Shown piece by piece: positions 57,891 to 64,000 of a DNA stretch of 64,000 nucleotides. Numbering within the stretch: the stretch's first letter is position 1; every line of letters starts with the position of its first letter. The notes under the pieces were generated by a model, which was not told the origin of the DNA, ran no database searches, and saw only the letters and a program-made list of their open reading frames with translations. The stretch comes from Eumeta japonica (Eukaryota > Arthropoda > Insecta > Lepidoptera > Psychidae), in assembly GCA_005406025.1 (NCBI GenBank), contig BGZK01000149.1:372001-436000 (forward strand). Direction: 5' to 3'. Made by a program: the position numbers and the translations under genes.

Positions 57891-60800
57891 ATTAGCGAGC
57901 GGGTAACGCTCGTATAATACGAACATGAAAAATTCTATTTGACCGTCATAATACATTTAATTAATTCGAAATATGTGTTGTATGGTCTTATATAGACACG
58001 AGTATCACTAGCGAATATGACTTGCGATCCGAGCGAGGTACGTACATTTTAATCCGGAATCAGAATAAGTTCCTAAATCGCTATAGAAATTGAAATAGGA
58101 ATAATTTAAAAAATGTATTTCATGTCAGGTATGTCCGCGCACAAGCGTATTGTAGAAATTGGTATTATATCAGAAGCTACGTATTATTGAATACAAAAGA
58201 TTTATTCTCATCTTACTTACGGGTCAGCAACGAGATCTTTTTTAAAATTCACAAAAGGCATTCCATCGGCGTCCTCTACATTTCGCTCGGCCATTTCTCT
58301 CTTTCACATTACATTTATTTCAACTGCGGATCAATGGCTCACGATGGAATCGGCTACGTGATTTTTCTCAGAAAATGAACTATTATAGAATTTGCCTCTG
58401 CGCCGGGCAATTCAGAAAACCGGTCTATCGGAACGCACCTTCTCATCTCGCCATTGAAATATCTGGTTATACTCACGAAAATGATGCCTGCTACAATTTA
58501 TTGTTATATTATTACTTGATTCGAAAAATATATTGCAGACAGAGCTCAGGAGCTATTTAAAATGATAAATTCTAAATAAATAAATATACAGCCGTCAATT
58601 CACACCCCCTATATAACCGTGTTAAGTTTATCTCAATTATATAATTGGTACATTCATATATTTCCTAATTTACCAATACCTGCGGTACACTATTTTTTTA
58701 AAGCTAATTTTACTCTCATTCTAAATTCCAACTTCCCAGTTATTTACAATTCAATTTTTTGTCGATATTCATATCAAGAAATAAAAAAAAAAAAAAATGA
58801 AAAGAACGAGGCGAAACGATCCCGTCGTAATATAAGGAAATCCGATAGTTAGATGTTATAATAGAGATCTGATAGCATCTGTCTGGTCCCTGATTGACCG
58901 CAAATTGAATTTCTGTCCGCGGTGTGTCCGTTCGGTTTCCTCGTGCGGCCCCGACGGCCGGGGATGCGGCTGATGGAGCGCCCCTGGTCGCGGATCACGT
59001 GAACTATATTAATTTCGCTATTTTGTCGAGTGCCTTTGCTGTGCAAAAATCTGATATGATCGTATTAAACGGTTTTTGGTTTGACGTATGTGTTTGAGTA
59101 CGCTCGCTTGTGTGAACTACTTTTGTAAACATAACGAACGTACGAACGAATCTTGAAGTGCTTTTAATTAACATAACGAAAATAAGACAGTTTTATCAAA
59201 ATTTTCATCTTCGTCGTCAAAAGTTGTGAGCATTATTTCCGTGACCTATTATTCTATGTATTATATATTTATCTATAGATATATAGATTTTATTGTAAAT
59301 TAGTTAAAAACCACTGAACGTATCGGCATATGAGACTTTTGACTGTTTGTCGCGGAATAGATGTTTGTAGATAGATGGCTTTTAGTTATTTTTTTGATTT
59401 CATAGACCTTTACCCTTGTAAAATAAGGTAAAAGGCAGCACTATTATTTACACCCTAGCCGAGTATAATTTTAAATTCGAATTTTCTTCATTTCATATTT
59501 TCGTTTTTTAAAAGCTTTTTCTCATATATATAAAATATAGTGATATTTAGTAAATATAAAAATGCGAATTTCATCCAATCTGATATTTATAAAACTATCT
59601 CAGTATCTTAATTACAATCCCGATCTGACGTGAAACTATTACTGCACGGAGGCTGTTGCATTATTAAATATTTCCTCAGAAAAATTTTCCTATGTTTTTC
59701 GTTTCCTATATTTTTTCTGTTTGTTTCTTGAATTTCAACCAAGTTTGCATGGTGTTTCGGTCGACTGTCGCACGGCCGTCTAATTTTAGCCCGCTAATGC
59801 GTTATGATTGTTTATTCTCTCTACGCGGATTTCCGCCGTGTCGTGAAAGCATATCACTGTAGCTAAATTCAACGCAATTTGGACATGTACGCCGGTAATT
59901 AGATGTACATAAAGGAAAATGTGTTATTCGGAGTAGCAAAAAAAAAATACAAGCTAACGCCGAAAAATAAAACGCCGGAATTGCGCTCTGGTAAAAAAAA
60001 ACTTGTTCTAATTTATTCATGGGCGGCACGCGACGCGTAGCTCAGCGGACGATATGACGGGTTAAATGTTTTTTTGGTTATTGACTTCTTTTTTTTGTAG
60101 AGAAAGTCTCGTGTGTCCCACACAACGAATTTGGACGATCGGCGAAGGGCGCGTCAGCGTCATGTGAGAGTGTTCCGTAGCCATACTCACTCCCACCTTT
60201 TCTATTTTTTTATTGCGTTGTGTTTCTATTGCATTAAAAAAAACCAGAGGTGTCGAAATTAGCGCCGCGCCGCACGTGACTGCCACCAGTTGATTAATGA
60301 CTAACGTCTGTTAGAAAAAGAGAGATAGAGAGTCGAATGGAGGGGGCATAACGCTTTTTTCATATGTGACTATTTCTACCAACTGACACCTCCCGCAAAC
60401 CGCATTAAGGAATTTCGTTCCAAAAACTACGGATATTAAATAAATATATCGTGATTTTTAATAACATTAACGATTGTTAACCTCAGAATTGAGTAATGTA
60501 TTTTCATTGATCTTGTAACCTTGCATGACAATCAAGGAAATTATATTTCTCTATTTAAATGTATAAAAGTTTAAAATTGGATTATTTATAAAAATTACTC
60601 ATACTTATTTTACTTAATTATTTTACGCATAGTTTTTCTTAAATTTTTAAAAACCCCGTTACTGCAGCGTGCCCTTCTACGAGCTTTTTTTCTTATCTCT
60701 GATTGAAGGACTTCGATCTTAAATAAACATTAATGCCGTAACAACGTCTTATATCGACGGCTTAACATATTCATTATAATTTAATTCGCCTGTGCTTAAG

Positions 60801-62780
60801 ATCGAATTAGTGGGGTAAACATTTTGCTAACATCGGTAGTGTGAATATTTTATCTCATTTTAACACATTTTTGAAAAATTTGCAGGTATTAGGTATGTTT
60901 TGCTTTTACGTTATTTATTTTAAATAGATATAGTCCTGGGCTTACTAACTTTATCACCCATTGTGAGCAAGGATGTAATTCGTACCCGAAACTAGGTCAT
61001 AACTTCTACTATCTAACATATTTTAGGTCCCGTTTTTATCGATTCTGTTTGTCATCTGATCGTAACGCTTATTCCTAATTATACATGCTTGGAATGAGGC
61101 TTATATTATTTGCAGCATGCGAGGGGTCTAAGTTCAATTCCCAATGTGGTTGTAAACAAAGTTTACGATGTTCAATTCTGCCATTCATAAACATAAGCAT
61201 ATAGTTATGTCGGTACTAAGAATACTGTATTCATATATAGTCGTAATAAAAAATGTAACCATTACACATAAATGATTCGGTATAAAACTGGAAATTCTTT
61301 ATTGTGAACATGTATGGAATAACAATCCATTGTATGTATTTCTATAGTCCATTTTAGTCATTGGTGAATTGGTGAGTCATCGATAATCAACGTGTTTACC
61401 TAGTATTATAGAAAATTGATATGTCTCCTTATTATTCTGAGACCCTCTTCCACCATTTTCTTTTAAACTGACTTTTAGCGAAAAGTCACTTTTAAAATTA
61501 ATTTTGCATTCCACGTCCTCCTAACGGTTTTTAGCCCTAACAACTCCTTTCCTACATGATGATTAAAGTGGACTATAGATATTCGATGAATTGCGCTTCC
61601 ATATTCCATTCTGAAATACCAGTTTAAAAGGAGATGGCGGCGTAGCCCTTATTGTCTTAATGACCTTGGAAAAAATTTAGTTGTAATTTATACAAACAGC
61701 TAGCGTATTGTTGCTGCGTTATATTCAGACGTTAAGAGTACGCTTAAACGTTTTATTAAAATATACTTTTTGGAATTTCAGGTATTTTTTTGCACCTGCC
61801 TTTTATCAAAACCAACGGCTACACACGGCACGTGAGTAGTAAGCAAGGAGTGTAAAGGGAAAAAGTGGATATAAAAAAGTTATTACGTATGCCTGCCGTG
61901 TTTCAGGCAAAAATGAAAGACAGCGCAATCTAGGCACTGTGAGCGTTGCTGCTAATATTATTCGACAGCCAAAATATTCAGCAACGTGTTCCTCTACGTG
62001 TCGGTAGTCTATGAAATCAATTTTTTTTATTTCAAAATTTTCAGGGTTTTGCCTTAGGTAAGTTAGATTTTTTTTTGGTGTGAAAAAATTTCTTTTTCGT
62101 TTTGTGGCTCCATATACTCGAAGGACAACGAGAAACCTTATAAGATCATTGTCATATCTATTCTATTTTATTTTAAAAACCAAAAATGTTTCAGTTTGGT
62201 ATATATTGGTCACCCAATCAGGAACATATAGTGTAAATTTCAATTTTATGAACTAATTAGAAAATCAGAAGAATAGTTTTGATGTGTTGTATCATCTTAC
62301 AAATTAAATAAATGGTGTTGCCATGAAAGATGCAAATTGATTTTTTTTATATAATTTTACTACCTGTAATAGTTTAAAATTATTAAAGAAGATGTAGAAA
62401 AAAATGACCCTTTCCTTCTTTAGCTCCAAATTCACTGAGTCTAAAATTTTGAATAAAGTACGTATGGGGCTTTGGGGCTTCACTCCTAGTTTATGGGAAA
62501 ATATTAATAATAAATGTTAAAAGTTTAACGGAAATACAAAATAATCTCGTAAAGAAAATGTTTACAAAATGTGTCGCTTAATTTCACCGAGGACTACTGT
62601 AATGATTTATGGTCCGGAGCGCTCTCCTATGAGATTCCAATTCACAGTTGTTTTTGTTTATTAACTTTGTTCGTCGCCCCTATTTTATAGTTAGGCATGT
62701 AATATTGTGCATCGAATAGTTTTTAATCATTTTTTTTTGTAATCTATACATTTTAAAAGAATTTCCAACATAAACACAGC
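57891..62780. other. Mostly AT-rich non-coding DNA; GC-rich blocks at 58870-59010 and 60010-60310
   Basis: The 58870-59010 block (CGGCCCCGACGGCCGGGGAT) and the 60010-60310 block are CpG-rich without long frames. At about 61130 AAGTTCAATTCCCAATGTGG resembles a SINE B box but has no matching A box. No gene is supported over these 4.9 kb. Confidence 0.35.
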
Positions 62781-62784
62781 CGTG

Positions 62785-62970
62785 GTGGATGAGTGATCAA
62801 CGTGTCGCTTATTAATCATAAAGTTCGGTTCTTAGTTTATAGTTAATTCTTAGTTCGGTTCCTGACCACAGGTGAAATGAATAGCTAGTTTTTTATCTCG
62901 GGAATAAATCGACGGCCTGGCGGAACTATTCGGTCCATGGTGATTGCACTCCAACGAGCAATGGAAACCC
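62785..62970 (+). mobile_element. Possible tRNA-derived SINE remnant
   Basis: CGTGGTGGATGAGTGATCAA and, about 70 bases on, TTCGGTTCCTGACCACAGG are placed like the A and B regions of a tRNA-derived head. GGTGATTGCACTCC follows further on. An internal duplication of TTCGGTTC(T/C) separates the boxes. Low confidence. Confidence 0.3.
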
Positions 62971-63119
62971 TGGAATAAATATTCTCGCCTACGGGAAATT
63001 GAATATCGGAACTGCTCTTATATTTTCTCATATTTTCTCTTATATTTTCTAATATAAAGTCTTTTAATATAATAGATTATTTTATTTTTATATGACATAA
63101 TAAAAAAAAAAACTTTAGC

Positions 63120-63260
63120 CAATCACTTTAAATTCTGACTCCGCTACCAACTACAGTTCCAATTTAGATACAGCCGAGGGCAAATGCTAGTATCAAAATA
63201 AGATTCAAATTATGTCCCTTGGGGATAGCGTAGCTTTCTATGAGGGCTGCAATTTGTGCA
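63120..63260. repeat. Fragment related to the Helitron-like element at 18.7-19.3 kb
   Basis: TTCTGACTCCGCTACCAACT, AGTTCCAATT, GAGGGCAAATGCTAGT and CTTGGGGATAGCGTAGCTTT, then CTATGAG, match in order the stretch 18917-19020. CTAG-T at 63187-63191 resembles a Helitron end, but no clear hairpin precedes it. Confidence 0.5.
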
Positions 63261-63379
63261 TCCACACAGGAACTGGCCACATACAGAAAAACATTCAAAA
63301 AGTAATTACAACATTTAAAAATAAAATTCCTTGGCTGTAGAATACAGTTTGTTTAATGTAACTTAATTGTTTTACCATT
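63261..63379. other. Probable 5' region of the mariner element
   Basis: Non-coding DNA before the transposase start; I could not identify the left inverted repeat, because the right one is outside the window. Confidence 0.3.
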
Positions 63380-64000
63380 ATGGCATTATTTTCAAAATTG
63401 CGTGACTATCACCATAGATTTGACTCGAGAAAATTTTTGTGCGATGTTTTATTACGAATTTCGGCGTGGGCTAACACAAAAACAGTGTATCGATCAACTC
63501 ACTTCGACTTTTGGAAATGAAGCACCGTAGAAAACAAGAAGGCATCACTGGTTTAGTGAGTTTAATCGTGGGCGGTCTATTCACGGATGAATTTAAAGAA
63601 GTTTGCCTTAAATCGCTTATTCTACCATAAAATATCGATGCTGTGCGGGAACTAATAATGCAAGATCGTCATGTTACATATACTGAGATAAATGCATCCA
63701 TGGGCATAAGCATGACGAGCATACATAAGATATTACATGAAAATTTGGCTGTTAAAAAATTTGGTCGCGTTGGATTCCGCACAACTTGAGCATTAATCAA
63801 AAGCAGACTCGTGTCGATTGATGCAAAAAAAATGATAAAAACACACAATCATACTGCGTCAAAAGCTGTTTATAATATTTATATAGGTGATGAATCTTGG
63901 ATCTATGCGTATAGCCCCGAAACTAAACAACAGTCAACGGTATGGGTGTTCTAAAATGAGCCGAATCCAACAAACGTGATTCGTGCCAAAAGCACTTTGA
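63380..64000 (+). pseudogene. mariner transposase, decayed, cut by the window edge
   Basis: ATG at 63380 opens MALFSKLRDYHHRFDSR, a mariner-like start, then shifts frame to ENFCAMFYYEFRRGLTQKQC and STFGNEAP (stop), HHWFSEFNRGRS (HTH region), NIDAVRELIMQDRHVTYTEI, MGISMTSIHKILHENLAVKK, a basic linker, then YIGDESWIYAYSPETKQQST with the first catalytic Asp in GDESW, and VWVF (stop) NEPNPTNVIRAKS. The order and spacing match mariner transposases. At least four stops and several frameshifts show that the copy is dead. The second and third catalytic Asp lie beyond the window. Confidence 0.85.

Noticed and set aside
60025..60070. Possible tRNA gene (GCGTAGCTCAGCGGA resembles an A box)
   Set aside because: No B box at the right distance and no cloverleaf or anticodon arm.
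61120..61200. SINE at about 61.1 kb
   Set aside because: Only a weak B-box-like word; no A box, body or target duplication.

Overview
This window looks like intergenic or deep-intronic DNA from a moth or butterfly (Lepidoptera). It is AT-rich (by eye about two thirds A+T), has no recognisable host gene, and is filled with decayed transposable elements of types common in lepidopteran genomes: tRNA-derived SINEs, RTE-like and Jockey-like non-LTR retrotransposons, Helitron-type termini with a hairpin before CTAG-T, LINE/SINE 3' tails ending in (GAT)n, a mariner, and short dispersed families that recur within the window. There are no bacterial operons, CRISPR arrays or rRNA genes, and I found no convincing tRNA gene.

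Layout. 1-12.4 kb is mostly unannotatable AT-rich DNA with a SINE (about 3.05 kb) and short repeat fragments. 12453-14549 is the best-defined object: a near-complete Tc1/mariner-type DNA transposon with terminal inverted repeats, a TA target duplication, a transposase with a small intron, and a catalytic triad with 82 residues between the second D and the E (DD82E, the spacing I associate with the Sailor family). The transposase is broken by four one-base indels, all in or beside homopolymers. 16.4-19.8 kb holds a small tandem duplication, a Helitron-like element and three copies of a short unnamed repeat. 20.2-23.05 kb carries two decayed minus-strand retrotransposons, Jockey-like then RTE-like. 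24.9-26.6 kb is a nested repeat whose second copy lies at 52.5-54.5 kb. 31.0-32.8 kb is a strand-asymmetric, A-rich tract with a coding-like segment and a large imperfect hairpin. 33.4-34.4 kb is a SINE fragment next to a plus-strand reverse-transcriptase remnant. 36-43 kb mixes repeats with GC-rich blocks that could be host regulatory DNA or exons. 47.4-48.3 kb is another RTE remnant. 52548-53760 is a tandem array of about 152-bp units, each made of a SINE head plus the host flank it inserted into. A mariner pseudogene begins at 63380 and runs off the right edge.

How the parts relate. Most features are independent insertions, but several record a sequence of events: a SINE entered the family-A repeat (AATACC duplication), and its 5' half plus flank was then amplified in tandem; the other family-A copy keeps the empty site and carries a different insertion. 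Weak candidates for host coding exons (2132-2347 minus, 31059-31397 plus, 41391-41579 plus, 50811-51020 minus) are listed with low confidence because no protein family could be recognised. Family assignments are from reading translations by eye; no database search was possible.
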